Positions 54,341 to 63,914 of a DNA stretch of 64,000 bases are shown piece after piece. Numbering within the stretch: position 1 is the stretch's first letter; each line of letters starts with the position of its first letter. This DNA comes from Tissierellales bacterium. GTDB lineage: Bacteria > Bacillota > Clostridia > Tissierellales > Sedimentibacteraceae. The position numbers were made by a program, and so were the translations under genes. The notes under the pieces are model-generated. The model did no database searches. It was not told where the DNA came from and saw only the letters and a program-made list of their open reading frames with translations. The stretch covers positions 62,001-126,000 of the forward strand of contig JAHDQO010000013.1 in NCBI GenBank assembly GCA_018433765.1, read 5' to 3'.

Positions 54341-54527
54341 GGTTAATCGAATTTTAAAATTTAACCCTATAACACCACAAGAAAAATGCTATGAACAAGC
54401 TTTAACTTATCTATTAAGAGATGAAAAACTATATGGGTCCCTTCAGAAAAACGGAAAACAAAAATCTAACATGTACAGCAAAGAAAAGGTTAAAAAGCAG
54501 TATTTAAAGTTTTTTAATAATATATAA
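54339..54527 (+). pseudogene. Remnant of a glycosyltransferase C-terminus
   Basis: A 62-codon frame whose first part is read from a repeat tail and has no ribosome site. From about codon 12 it resembles the last 50 residues of family 4 glycosyltransferases: EQALTYLLRDEKLYGSLQKN, then YSKEKVKKQYLKFF, the pattern of a late helix followed by the closing helix. No upstream body of such a gene remains. I read it as a decayed gene end cut off by a repeat, next to a working terminator. It could also be a small unrelated protein. Confidence 0.5.
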
Positions 54528-54535
54528 GAGAATAA

Positions 54536-54576
54536 AAAGATTTGGTGAAAGATTAAATTAACCAAATCTTTTTATT
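54536..54576 (+). terminator. Intrinsic terminator after the glycosyltransferase remnant
   Basis: AAAGATTTGGT / ACCAAATCTTT stem with a 14-base loop and a T-rich tail. Confidence 0.75.
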
Positions 54577-54579
54577 TTG

Positions 54580-54957
54580 TGCTTTTCCGTGTTATTGAAT
54601 TAATCACGAAAATTATAAATTTAATAAATAATATAATGTTATAATATGGAACAAATAACTAAAATCAGCAAAAATCTTGAAAACTAGTTAAATCAATACT
54701 TATAATATAAACTGTACTAACTTACTCCTATTATTATTACTAAGTATAATTACATACTAGAGTATAATTGAAACACTGTAAACCTTCATATATTAATAAT
54801 ATAGGAAAGATAATCGTGCCTTAGTTAAATTAATCCAAGAAAACAAAAATTATAAAAAAATCGTTTTTGTAATATTACTGTAATGTTACTGCCTGAATTA
54901 GATGTTAAAATTTAATTAGTTGTTAGGACAACACTTAAAAAAAACATAACTAACTAA
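54580..54957 (+). other. AT-rich leader region of SLH protein 2
   Basis: Almost 380 bases with no gene and, apart from a worn CACGGAA tail near 54585, none of the repeat families. It holds several TATAAT-like boxes (for example near 54745 and 54770). The word TTGTAATATTA occurs at 54867 and again upstream of SLH protein 3 (57446). A long untranslated leader is likely for this strongly expressed type of gene. Confidence 0.4.
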
Positions 54958-54971
54958 AAGGAGGAAATACA

Positions 54972-57389
54972 TTGAAAAAGGTATTATCATTAGTACTAGT
55001 TCTTACATTAGTACTTGGAAGTTTCAGCTTTGCATTTGGTTTTAATGACATAGTTGGAGAAGACTGTGAAGATGCAGTTCAAACATTAGTTGCATTAGAT
55101 GTTATTAACGGATATCTTGATGGAACTTTCAGACCAGAAAAAACAATAACAAGAGCAGAATTAGCAAAAATGTTAGTTGTAACATTAGGATATGCTGACT
55201 TAGCTACACCAGGAACAACAAGTTCATTCAACGATACAGCAGGTCACTGGGCAGATCCTAGCATAGCATTAGCATCAGGACAAAAAATCGTAAATGGTTA
55301 TCCAAATGGATCATTCAGACCTGACGCAGCTGTTTCATATGATGAAGCAATTACTATGATAGTTAGAGCCTTAGGATATACTGATGACTCACTAAACGGA
55401 ACATGGCCTACAAATTACAAAGTTAAGGCTGTAGATCTTGAAATAACTAAAGACGTTAATATGAATTCTAATGGCGCTGATAGAGGCGGAGTTGCAATGT
55501 TACTAAACAACGCTTTAGATTGTGACACAGTATATGTTAATAATGATGGCGACATTATTAAACATACAGATGGTGATGAAACTGTAAAACTTATTGATAA
55601 AGTTGGAGAAAAAACTACTATTACAGTTACACCTGAAGTATTAGACGAAGACGATAAAGCTTATGTAGAATCAAAAGTTGATTTATCATCATACATGTAT
55701 GAGAAAGTAAATGCATACAAAAATGACGATGACGAAGTAGTATATGTATCAGACACAAAAACAGCAACAATCGAAGGTACATATAAAGGATTAAACGATG
55801 ACGAAGACAAAATAAAAGTAAAAGTTTCTGATAAGAAAACAGAAGAAATCGACTTAGCAAGAGTTACAGGAGCAGCTATATTCTTCAACGGAGCTACTGC
55901 TATAGACGATAAAGATGAAATAACTAAAATTGATGAAGATGCAAAAATTAAACTTGTATTCCCTAAATACAACGATAAACCTGATACAAGTGAAGATTGT
56001 GTAGGAATAGTAGTGGACGAGTTAACAGACATAGTATTTGTTGAAGATGAGTTCGATACAGATTATCCAGAAAGTTTTAATGGAATTACTATACCAACAG
56101 AAGAAAATGACGATGACGAAGAAGTTGTAGATAATTCTAAGTTAACAGTTGAAGGTGCTGTAACTTCATTAGAAGATATTGAAGAAGATGATGTAATCAA
56201 TGTTTACAGTGATAAAGATTCTATAGACGAAGATCATGATGCACTTAGATTAGTAGTTACTAGAGACTCAGTTGAAGGTAAAGCTACAAAACTTAAAGAT
56301 TCAGGCGAAAAAGCTGTTATAGATGGAACTACTTATGACGTTAATACTGACAAAGTAACAGTAGAGCTTGGAGATGAAGGTATATTCTTCTTTGATGAAA
56401 ATGGAGATATAGTTGCTAAAGATAGTGAAGCATCAAGACTTACTGATTACGCAATGGTTATAGGAACTGACTCAGGAAAAGAAAGTGATGGATTCAACGA
56501 TACAGAAGCACCTAGAATCAAACTTTTCACTGATGAAGGAGACGAAATAATATATGACTTCAAATTACATGAAGACGACGGTTCATATGATGCTGTTGGT
56601 GATGCAACATTCACAATTAGTGGAGAAGACATCAACGTATCAGGTATAGCTGACAATGCTTTAGTAAAATACAAAGTGAACAGTAAAGATGAAATCAGCA
56701 ACATCGAAGTTATTTCAACTACTACTTACGCTACTGCAAAAGTTGAAGATGATATGTTAAACGGAACAGTTGATTACGACTTTGTTTCAAAAACAATAAT
56801 ATTCAACTTAAAAGATGGAGATTACTCAATAGTTGATTACGAAGATATCAATGAAAATGTAACAGACGTAAGATTTGTATTAGCAGAAGATAGTCTTTCA
56901 AAACTTGAAGTAGTTATTTTAACTGATGATGCAGGTATAGGCGAATCTAACAATTACGCATCAATAACTTCAGTAGCTGATGTTATTGACGAAAATGGAG
57001 ATTCAGTAAAAGAAATCACAGTATTACTAAACGGTAAAAAAGTAACTTACTTAACAGATAGTGATAATGACATTGATGTAACAACAGATACATTAGTTAA
57101 ATTAACTATCAACAGCGATGATATAGTAACAGCTGTAGGTTCAGCAGCAGCAGATGCTAGCGGAGAAGTAACTGACGTAGATACTTCAATGAACAGAGTT
57201 GAACTTGATGATTCACAAGTAATTAAATTAGCAGATAATTGTGCAGTATATGTTTACGATGAGTCAGATGATGAAGTAACAATTAAATCAATGGTTCATA
57301 TTAGAAAAAATAAAGGATATACTTTACAAGCATTTGATTCAGATTCAGACCAAGCTGGTTACGAAGCAGTAATAGTAGTTAGACCATAG
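54972..57389 (+). CDS. SLH-domain S-layer protein 2
   Basis: An 805-residue acidic exported protein. A signal peptide (KKVLSLVLVLTLVLGSFSFA) leads to SLH repeats: FNDIVGEDCEDAVQTLVALD / GYLDGTFRPEKTITRAELAK, then FNDTAGHWADPSIALASGQK / GYPNGSFRPDAAVSYDEAIT and a degenerate third. About 600 further residues, rich in Asp and Glu, are beta-type with no recognised domain. It begins with TTG at 54972 behind AAGGAGGAAATACA. It is a close paralog of the next gene; both are likely main S-layer components anchored to the wall polymer. A strong terminator follows. Confidence 0.9.
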   Translation: MKKVLSLVLVLTLVLGSFSFAFGFNDIVGEDCEDAVQTLVALDVINGYLDGTFRPEKTITRAELAKMLVVTLGYADLATPGTTSSFNDTAGHWADPSIALASGQKIVNGYPNGSFRPDAAVSYDEAITMIVRALGYTDDSLNGTWPTNYKVKAVDLEITKDVNMNSNGADRGGVAMLLNNALDCDTVYVNNDGDIIKHTDGDETVKLIDKVGEKTTITVTPEVLDEDDKAYVESKVDLSSYMYEKVNAYKNDDDEVVYVSDTKTATIEGTYKGLNDDEDKIKVKVSDKKTEEIDLARVTGAAIFFNGATAIDDKDEITKIDEDAKIKLVFPKYNDKPDTSEDCVGIVVDELTDIVFVEDEFDTDYPESFNGITIPTEENDDDEEVVDNSKLTVEGAVTSLEDIEEDDVINVYSDKDSIDEDHDALRLVVTRDSVEGKATKLKDSGEKAVIDGTTYDVNTDKVTVELGDEGIFFFDENGDIVAKDSEASRLTDYAMVIGTDSGKESDGFNDTEAPRIKLFTDEGDEIIYDFKLHEDDGSYDAVGDATFTISGEDINVSGIADNALVKYKVNSKDEISNIEVISTTTYATAKVEDDMLNGTVDYDFVSKTIIFNLKDGDYSIVDYEDINENVTDVRFVLAEDSLSKLEVVILTDDAGIGESNNYASITSVADVIDENGDSVKEITVLLNGKKVTYLTDSDNDIDVTTDTLVKLTINSDDIVTAVGSAAADASGEVTDVDTSMNRVELDDSQVIKLADNCAVYVYDESDDEVTIKSMVHIRKNKGYTLQAFDSDSDQAGYEAVIVVRP

Positions 57390-57406
57390 TTAAATCAATA
57401 GATTAC

Positions 57407-57435
57407 AAGCACCCTTAACAGGGTGCTTTTTTTTT
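57407..57435 (+). terminator. Intrinsic terminator after SLH protein 2
   Basis: AAGCACCCT TAAC AGGGTGCTT followed by TTTTTTT. Confidence 0.9.
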
Positions 57436-57543
57436 GTAATAAACTTGTAATATTATCCATGACAAATGGTGGTACAATGTAATTGTTACAAAGTGGCAAT
57501 ATAAGGCTAATATTACAATTATATTACAAATAACTTACCTTAG

Positions 57544-57572
57544 TTGACCAAAATAAGACAGGATGGTACAAT
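57544..57572 (+). promoter_or_regulatory. Promoter of SLH protein 3
   Basis: TTGACC, 17 bases, TACAAT. The downstream stretch GGTACAATAAACAACAAGTG plus CCAATATAGG repeats in altered form about 95 bases upstream (GGTACAATGTAATTG, AAGTGGCAATATAAGG), so the promoter area looks duplicated. The leader also holds a GGAAGTT / AACTTCC hairpin (57592-57613). Confidence 0.65.
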
Positions 57573-57655
57573 AAACAACAAGTGCCAATATAGGAAGTTA
57601 AAGGGAACTTCCCTAAAAAACCCAAAAGATTATATATCAAAAGGAGGAAACAATT

Positions 57656-60151
57656 TTGAAAAAAGTATTATCATTAGTACTAGTATTAACATTAGTACTT
57701 GGAAGCTTTAGCTTTGCATTCGCAGCAGTCGAATTCGACGATGTAGAAGGAAAAGATTGTGAAGATGCAGTAAAAACATTAGCAGCTTTAGGAGTAGTTA
57801 ATGGACGTTCAGAAAGATATTTTGAACCAGAAGGAAAGATAACTAGAGCAGAGCTAGCTAAAATGCTAATTTATGTTTTAGGTTATGATGAGTTAGTAAC
57901 AAAAGGAACTAGAAGTGGTTTTTCTGATACCGTAGGACATTGGGCAGAACCTGAAATAGCATTAGCGGCAGGACAAGAAATTATAAAAGGTAAACCAGAT
58001 GGAACTTTTGCACCTGAAGATTGTGTAACATATGATGAGGCTATTACAATGATAGTTAGGGCACTTGGATATAAAGATGAATCTTTAAGAGGAACTTGGC
58101 CTGCAAACTTCAAAATAAAAGCTAAGGATCTTGAAATAACAGATGATGTTGACATATCATTAGGAAATGCAGATAGAGGCGGAGTTGCTATGTTAGTAAA
58201 CAATGCATTATCTTGCGAAGTAGTAACTGTTAATAGTGATGGTGATATAGAAAGAGACGAGATAGGTAAAGATGGTGACGATCCTATATATAGAAAGTTA
58301 ATAGACAAAGTAGGGGATCAAGAAGATATTGAAGTAACACCAGATACAATTGATGAAGATGATAAAGCATATGAAGAAACACTTGTTGATTTAGAGTCTT
58401 ATATGTATGAAACAATAGTTGCTTATAAGAACAATGATGATGAAGTAGTTTATGTTGCAGGAACTAGAACAAAAAATATTGAAGGAACATTTAAAGGTAT
58501 TGCAGATGGTAAAGTAAAAGTAAAAGTTGGCGAAAAAACTAAGAAAATAGACTTAGAAAATGTTACACCAGCTTCAATATACTACAATGGTGCTGATTCA
58601 GATTTAGACATAGAAGATATTGCAGAAGATGCACATATAAAATTAGTTTTTAGTAGTTATAAAGGAAATCCAGATATAGATACTGTATGTAAAGGTATAG
58701 TTGTTGAACAAACAGGAGATATAGTATTCGTTGAAGAAACATTTGATCCAGATTATCCTGAAGATTTTAATGGTATTGCTTTACCATTAACAGAAGATGA
58801 TGATGACGATATAATAGCTGACCTTTCTAGAATAACTGTTAAAGGTGCTGCTGAGTCATTAGAAGACATTGAGAAGAATGATATAATCAATGTATACACA
58901 AGTAATACTGATAATAGTATAGACGATGAACCTGATTATCTTCAACTATTTGTTACTAGAGAATCTATAGAAGGTAAAGTATCAAATGTTAAAAAAGATG
59001 CTGGTGAAGTTACAGAAGCTAAAATTGATGGCGAATATTACGACATTGGAACATATGCATTAAATAATGATGGTGGTATCGTAGTTTTAGGAGCTGAAGG
59101 TACTTTCTTCCTTGACAAAGATGGAGATATAGTAGCATGGACAGGTGATTCTATATTACTTAATGATTATGCATTTGTTATTGCTTTAGATGATGGAGAA
59201 CCAGGAGACTTTGATTCAGAAGATGCTCCAAGAATAAAAATGGTTAATGAGAAAGGCAAAGATGTAATTTATGACTTCAAAGTAAGTAAAGATAGAGATG
59301 GTAACTATAGAAATGTTGGTGAAGCAACCTTAAGAGAAGTTGACGATAAAATTGTAGTAGGCAATATTGAAGTAGAGACATTAGTAAAATATAAAATTAA
59401 TAATGACAATGAAATAACTGATATAAGAACTGTAACAGGTGATGAATTAGCTATAGATAAAGGTGTTAATGTTAAATTTGATGATGAGATGTTAAATAAT
59501 AATTATGATTTCGTATCAAGTACAATTATTATCAACTATGATTTAAGTGATTATTCTGTAGTTAAATACGAAGATTTAACAGATGATACAATTGTTCCTA
59601 CTGAAACACGTTATTGCTTAGCAGCAGTAGATCCAGACAGCTTAGGAAAGCTTGCTTTTGTATATGTAGTAAATGGAGTATCAAGTAGTCAAGATAATTT
59701 TGCAGCAATAGTTGACGTTGATTATGATTTGGATGAAAATGACAATGAAGTACCTGCATATACAGTGTTCCTTGATGGTAAAAAATTAAAACTTCCTGCT
59801 ACTGATAATAGTGTTATAGCTGAGATAACTACTGATGCATTAGTAAACTTAGATATAAATTCTGATGATGAAATTTCTGATATAAGTTACGAAACACCTT
59901 CTGATGAAGATAAATATGTAGAAGGTATAGTAACAAGACGATATGATGATAGAATTTCAATTAGAGGTAAAAGTGGTTCTTTTAGACTTGATAAAGAATG
60001 TGGAATATATGAATATGATGAAGAAGATGATGAATTAAAATTAAAAACTTCAATCAGAAGTATAAGTGTAGGCGATTTTGTTAAATTATATAATCCAGAT
60101 AATGATGACAAAAAGTATGATGCTGTATTAATTATAAATTATGAAGAGTAA
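57656..60151 (+). CDS. SLH-domain S-layer protein 3
   Basis: An 831-residue paralog of the preceding protein with a nearly identical signal peptide (KKVLSLVLVLTLVLGSFSFA). SLH repeats: VEFDDVEGKDCEDAVKTLAA / RYFEPEGKITRAELAKMLIY and FSDTVGHWAEPEIALAAGQE / GKPDGTFAPEDCVTYDEAIT, then a degenerate third. The long acidic C-terminal part aligns in order with protein 2 (for example IINVYTS, YDFKV, NYDFVSSTIIINY). It starts with TTG 57656 behind AAAAGGAGGAAAC. It is followed by a strong terminator, so it is a single-gene unit. Probably an S-layer or surface protein. Confidence 0.9.
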   Translation: MKKVLSLVLVLTLVLGSFSFAFAAVEFDDVEGKDCEDAVKTLAALGVVNGRSERYFEPEGKITRAELAKMLIYVLGYDELVTKGTRSGFSDTVGHWAEPEIALAAGQEIIKGKPDGTFAPEDCVTYDEAITMIVRALGYKDESLRGTWPANFKIKAKDLEITDDVDISLGNADRGGVAMLVNNALSCEVVTVNSDGDIERDEIGKDGDDPIYRKLIDKVGDQEDIEVTPDTIDEDDKAYEETLVDLESYMYETIVAYKNNDDEVVYVAGTRTKNIEGTFKGIADGKVKVKVGEKTKKIDLENVTPASIYYNGADSDLDIEDIAEDAHIKLVFSSYKGNPDIDTVCKGIVVEQTGDIVFVEETFDPDYPEDFNGIALPLTEDDDDDIIADLSRITVKGAAESLEDIEKNDIINVYTSNTDNSIDDEPDYLQLFVTRESIEGKVSNVKKDAGEVTEAKIDGEYYDIGTYALNNDGGIVVLGAEGTFFLDKDGDIVAWTGDSILLNDYAFVIALDDGEPGDFDSEDAPRIKMVNEKGKDVIYDFKVSKDRDGNYRNVGEATLREVDDKIVVGNIEVETLVKYKINNDNEITDIRTVTGDELAIDKGVNVKFDDEMLNNNYDFVSSTIIINYDLSDYSVVKYEDLTDDTIVPTETRYCLAAVDPDSLGKLAFVYVVNGVSSSQDNFAAIVDVDYDLDENDNEVPAYTVFLDGKKLKLPATDNSVIAEITTDALVNLDINSDDEISDISYETPSDEDKYVEGIVTRRYDDRISIRGKSGSFRLDKECGIYEYDEEDDELKLKTSIRSISVGDFVKLYNPDNDDKKYDAVLIINYEE

Positions 60152-60184
60152 GACTAGAAAATTAAGTATAGCTTTATAAGAACA

Positions 60185-60212
60185 AAAAAAACACCCTTCG
60201 GGGTGTTTTTTT
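60185..60212 (+). terminator. Intrinsic terminator after SLH protein 3
   Basis: AAAACACCC TTCG GGGTGTTTT followed by TTT; the UUCG loop makes it very stable. Confidence 0.9.
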
Positions 60213-60386
60213 ATATACATATCAACAAATAATTTATTTTAATTAGTAAACGTAAAAATCATAAAATCTCTTTCCAATAACTTTATATTATGTTAAAATA
60301 AATGCTGAAAGAACCTAAAAAAAATAGAAAAACTTACGATATAATATAAAGAAGTATTTATCTACATATTATTAAAAACTATTATA

Positions 60387-60545
60387 GTCATCCTGACCAA
60401 AGTAGAAGGGTCTTAAGTAAAATTGAAAAGCAATAATTAAACAACACCATAAATAACATATCACACAAAACACATAAAAGATATTTTTCCGTGTACTTCT
60501 GTGTTCTTCCGTGGTTAAATTAAAGATAAACTATTAACTGTATTG
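60387..60545. repeat. Worn GTCATCCTGA repeat and CACGGAA-type tail
   Basis: GTCATCCTGACCAAAGTAG and AAGGGTCTT (60387-60414) are a worn copy of a dispersed repeat I recall as GTCATCCTGAGCGAAG. At 60488-60516 lies TTTCCGTGTACTTCTGTG then TTCTTCCGTGGTTAA, followed by AACTATTAACTG. The remainder of 60213-60570 is AT-rich with no gene. Confidence 0.7.
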
Positions 60546-60570
60546 TGGTTAATTATGAAAGGAAACAAAC

Positions 60571-62409
60571 ATGTCAAAGAAAAATAAAAAAAACAATAGG
60601 TCATCATCAAACGTAAAAGTAAAAATAAAAGAAAAACAGCTATCCTGGTTTTACTATATACCAATTTTATTCATAACAGCAGTCATTCCCCTTATAGTTT
60701 ATGCGAAAGTTCTTCAATTAGATGGACAAGAAATGCTAAACTGGAAAGGCGGAAGTACACATGCAGATTTATTTGACTACTATAAATCTATATGGTTTAT
60801 TGTAATGAGTTTTATTTCCTTTGCACTACTAATACTATTAAAACTAACAAACCAAATAGAAATAAAAAAAACAAGATACTATATACCTATAATTATCTAC
60901 ACAATAGCAGTAGTGTTATCAGCAGTTCTTTGCAAAAACAGTACAGTAGCTATGAGAGGTTTCATAGGAATGTTTCAAGGTGTGTGGGTACTTATAGGAT
61001 ATATGTTTATACTTATATGTGCAGTAAATCTTTTTAATTCGGAAAGAGAAATGAAGTGGCTGCTTATAGGACTATCAGTATCAGGTGCTATAGTATGTTT
61101 AATAGGAGTAGGACAGTTCTTTGGTTATGACTTTTTAAGTACACCCTTTGCAATAAAACTCATTCTTCCAAAAGCATATGAAGGAAGCGCAGCTTCACTT
61201 AACTTTAAAGCAACAGAAGGAACTATATATTCAACATTTGGAAATCCTAACTTCTTAGGAAGTTTTACAGCTTTGCTATTTCCTTTGTTTTTTTCTGCTT
61301 TATTAGGAGTTAAAAATAAAAAGTACAAGCTGTTATTTGGAGTTATATCAATACTAATATTTTTTAATTTGATGGGATGTAAATCTAGAGCAGGTTACTT
61401 AGGACTATTCTTTTCATTTATAATATTTATTATATTATTTAGAAAAAAGATTAAACAGCATACAAAAGGACTGTTAATATTTATTTCTTTATTAATAGTT
61501 TTAGCATTAGGAATGAACAAAGTAACCGATGGAAAAATATTAAATGAAATAAATAGATTAAATATAAAGACTGAAATGGAAAGATTAGAGAAATTAAATG
61601 AAGGAGCCAAAATTAAAGATATACAAATAGATAAGTTTAAAATGACTGTATCAACTACAGAAAATACCCTTAACATCTATTCAAATAATGAAGGTGAATT
61701 AACTTTTACAGATGAAAAAGATAATAAAATAACACATATTAGAAATGAAAACAAAATAACATTTGAAGATGAAAAATATAAAGCTAACTATTTAATAAGA
61801 GAAGAAAATGATCCTAAAATTATATTAAGAACATGCAAAAGAAATTTAACTTTTTATATCACAGAAAAAGGCTTTAAAGTATTATCAACAGGTAAACAGC
61901 TTATTAATCCTCAATTACCTGATACCTTTGGATTTAAAGGAAAAGAAAACTTTGCTTCAGGAAGAGGATATATATGGTCTAGAAGTATACCAATATTAAA
62001 AGACACATTTATTCTAGGCTATGGACCCGATATGTATACTATAAAATTTCCACAAGATGATATAGTAGGAAAGCTAAATTTTATTAGAAATCAACTCTTA
62101 CTAGTAGATAAACCGCATAATATGTATCTCCAAATAGGTATAAATACTGGAGTTGTATCATTGCTAGCTGTACTAGCATTGTTCATAATGTATTTTATAG
62201 ATAGTTTTAAAGTATATTTCAAACGAAATATAAACAGCTTCTACGAATATCTAGGAATAGGTGCTTTCACAGCATTCTGCGGTTACTGCTTAGCAGGTTT
62301 ATTCAACGACCACTATGTAGCCATATCCCCACTATTCTGGATAATACTAGGCCTAGGAATATCAATAAATACATTATTAAAAAAACAAAAAGTAAAAACT
62401 AATAACTAG
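60571..62409 (+). CDS. O-antigen ligase-like membrane protein (Wzy/WaaL family)
   Basis: A 612-residue protein with about 12 membrane segments. A basic N-terminus (KKNKKNNRSSSNVKVKIKEK) is followed by paired segments, a loop with GNPNFLGSFTALLFPLFFSA typical of O-antigen ligase/polymerase proteins, then an extracytoplasmic insert of roughly 140 residues (ENTLNIYSNNEGELTFTDEK region) before GRGYIWSRSIPILKDTFILG and KPHNMYLQIGINTGVVSLLA. Such proteins join or polymerise lipid-linked glycans outside the membrane; here this could be a wall polymer or S-layer glycan. GAAAGGAAACAAAC precedes the ATG. The C-terminal KKQKVKTNN runs into a repeat tail. Confidence 0.8.
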   Translation: MSKKNKKNNRSSSNVKVKIKEKQLSWFYYIPILFITAVIPLIVYAKVLQLDGQEMLNWKGGSTHADLFDYYKSIWFIVMSFISFALLILLKLTNQIEIKKTRYYIPIIIYTIAVVLSAVLCKNSTVAMRGFIGMFQGVWVLIGYMFILICAVNLFNSEREMKWLLIGLSVSGAIVCLIGVGQFFGYDFLSTPFAIKLILPKAYEGSAASLNFKATEGTIYSTFGNPNFLGSFTALLFPLFFSALLGVKNKKYKLLFGVISILIFFNLMGCKSRAGYLGLFFSFIIFIILFRKKIKQHTKGLLIFISLLIVLALGMNKVTDGKILNEINRLNIKTEMERLEKLNEGAKIKDIQIDKFKMTVSTTENTLNIYSNNEGELTFTDEKDNKITHIRNENKITFEDEKYKANYLIREENDPKIILRTCKRNLTFYITEKGFKVLSTGKQLINPQLPDTFGFKGKENFASGRGYIWSRSIPILKDTFILGYGPDMYTIKFPQDDIVGKLNFIRNQLLLVDKPHNMYLQIGINTGVVSLLAVLALFIMYFIDSFKVYFKRNINSFYEYLGIGAFTAFCGYCLAGLFNDHYVAISPLFWIILGLGISINTLLKKQKVKTNN

Positions 62410-62522
62410 AAACTTTAACTCTTAATTACTAATTGAAAAAGCAGCAAAAAATGTATATGTAAATTAACCACCAAAGACAAAAAGGAATTTTTCCGTGTCC
62501 TTCCGTGTTCTTCCGTGGTTAA
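62405..62522. repeat. Repeat element between the ligase-like gene and wzz
   Basis: AACTAGAAACTTTAACTCTT words, then TTAACCACCAAAGACAAAAA (worn left copy) and TTTTTCCGTGTCCTTCCGTG, TTCTTCCGTGGTTAA (62489-62522) as right tail. The right tail ends 13 bases before the wzz ribosome site. Confidence 0.8.
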
Positions 62523-62545
62523 GTAACAAAAAAATGGAGGAAAAA

Positions 62546-63820
62546 ATGGAGCAAAATAATTACACAGACTACACAGACGAAATAAGCCTAAGAGAGCTTA
62601 TAGAAATAATACTGAAAGGAAAAAAAATCATAGCCATAATTATAATCATAGCTATGGTAATAAGTTTATTAGTAAGCTTTCTTGTCTTATCACCAAAATA
62701 CGAAGCATCTACAACACTCATTACTTCACCAATAACTAGTAAGGAAGTAGAGGTTAGCAGCCTGAAAAATGTAGCAGACATAATAAACCAATATCCTTCA
62801 ATGACAATAGAAACATATAAGGAGCAAGTAAAAACACCACAGCTACTTGAAAAGGTAATAAAAGAATTAGAGCTTAAAAACGAAGCAGGAGAGTACATAT
62901 CAATCTCTAGTTTATCAAAGAAAATAACAGTTAGTAATATAAAAGATACAAACCTAATTACTATAAAAGTAAATGATACAGACCCAGAAAAAGCGACACT
63001 TATAGCTAATACAATTAGCGATAACTTTATAGATTTAATATCTGAGAATAATAGAAGAATAAGTGAACAAGCTGCAAAAACTATTGAAGAACAAATAAAA
63101 ATAGAAGAAGAAAACTTAAATGAAAAATCAAAAAAATTAGCTGAATACATATCACAAAATAAAAGTGTAACAGAGTTAAAAAATGAGGTTAATTCAATAA
63201 TATCTCAACTAACAAGTTATAAATCTAAACTAAATGATATAGAAAAAAGTATAAAAACAAATAAGGCAGCTTTAGTTGTTTTATTAGGTGCTAATAAAGG
63301 TGTAAGCAGTATAAATCTTAATGATATTTCAATAAACATAACAAATAACGGAAGCATAACAGAAGAGATAAAAACAGATATAAGTAAGCCAGATGAATTA
63401 CAAGCAGCATTACTGAGAATAAAGACAACAGAATTAGAAACAAGCTTAGTTAAAGATGTTGCTGAAAAAGAAGCTTTAGATATAAAAATACAAGAACTTC
63501 AAACAAAATTAAAAGAAACACAAACAACATTAGCAGAAGAAGAATACAAATATAACAGTGTCAATAGAGAATACCAGCTTGCAAACCAAGCATATAATGC
63601 ATATCAGCAAAGACACAAGGAAGCTATAGCTGCTGCAGCAGCTGAAATAGGAAAATCAAGCATAATTGTTTCATCATATGCAATAACTCCTGAGATTCCT
63701 GTTGGGCCAAATAAAAAGCTTAACTTAGCAATCAGTATAGTTCTAGGTCTGATGGTAGGAATATTCGTAGTATTCTTCAAAGCATACTGGAAAGACACAG
63801 CAAATGAAAGTAATAAATAA
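62546..63820 (+). CDS. Wzz-like polysaccharide chain-length/export protein
   Basis: A 424-residue Wzz/GNVR protein. A short cytoplasmic start (EISLRELIEIILKGKK) is followed by the first membrane segment (IIAIIIIIAMVISLLVSFLV), a long periplasm-side coiled coil (about residues 150-370) with PDELQAALLRIKTTELETSL, the proline-rich VSSYAITPEIPVGPNKKLNL motif and the second membrane segment LAISIVLGLMVGIFVVFF. It lacks a kinase domain. ATG 62546 follows TGGAGGAAAAA; the open frame reaches 62495, but those 17 residues are read from a CACGGAA repeat tail. It likely works with the ligase-like gene in surface glycan length control. Confidence 0.88.
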   Translation: MEQNNYTDYTDEISLRELIEIILKGKKIIAIIIIIAMVISLLVSFLVLSPKYEASTTLITSPITSKEVEVSSLKNVADIINQYPSMTIETYKEQVKTPQLLEKVIKELELKNEAGEYISISSLSKKITVSNIKDTNLITIKVNDTDPEKATLIANTISDNFIDLISENNRRISEQAAKTIEEQIKIEEENLNEKSKKLAEYISQNKSVTELKNEVNSIISQLTSYKSKLNDIEKSIKTNKAALVVLLGANKGVSSINLNDISINITNNGSITEEIKTDISKPDELQAALLRIKTTELETSLVKDVAEKEALDIKIQELQTKLKETQTTLAEEEYKYNSVNREYQLANQAYNAYQQRHKEAIAAAAAEIGKSSIIVSSYAITPEIPVGPNKKLNLAISIVLGLMVGIFVVFFKAYWKDTANESNK

Positions 63821-63867
63821 ATAAAAAACAAGATACATCATCAATTAAACACAAGATTTTTCGGCTA

Positions 63868-63914
63868 ATGTTCAGGATGAATAAAACCGTCTTGAGCGAA
63901 GTCGAATAATCTTG
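63868..63914. repeat. Worn GTCATCCTGAGCGAAG-type repeat
   Basis: TGTTCAGGATGA and CCGTCTTGAGCGAAGTCGAA followed by TAATCTTG form a worn, partly inverted copy of the dispersed repeat also seen at 22358 and 60387. Confidence 0.6.
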
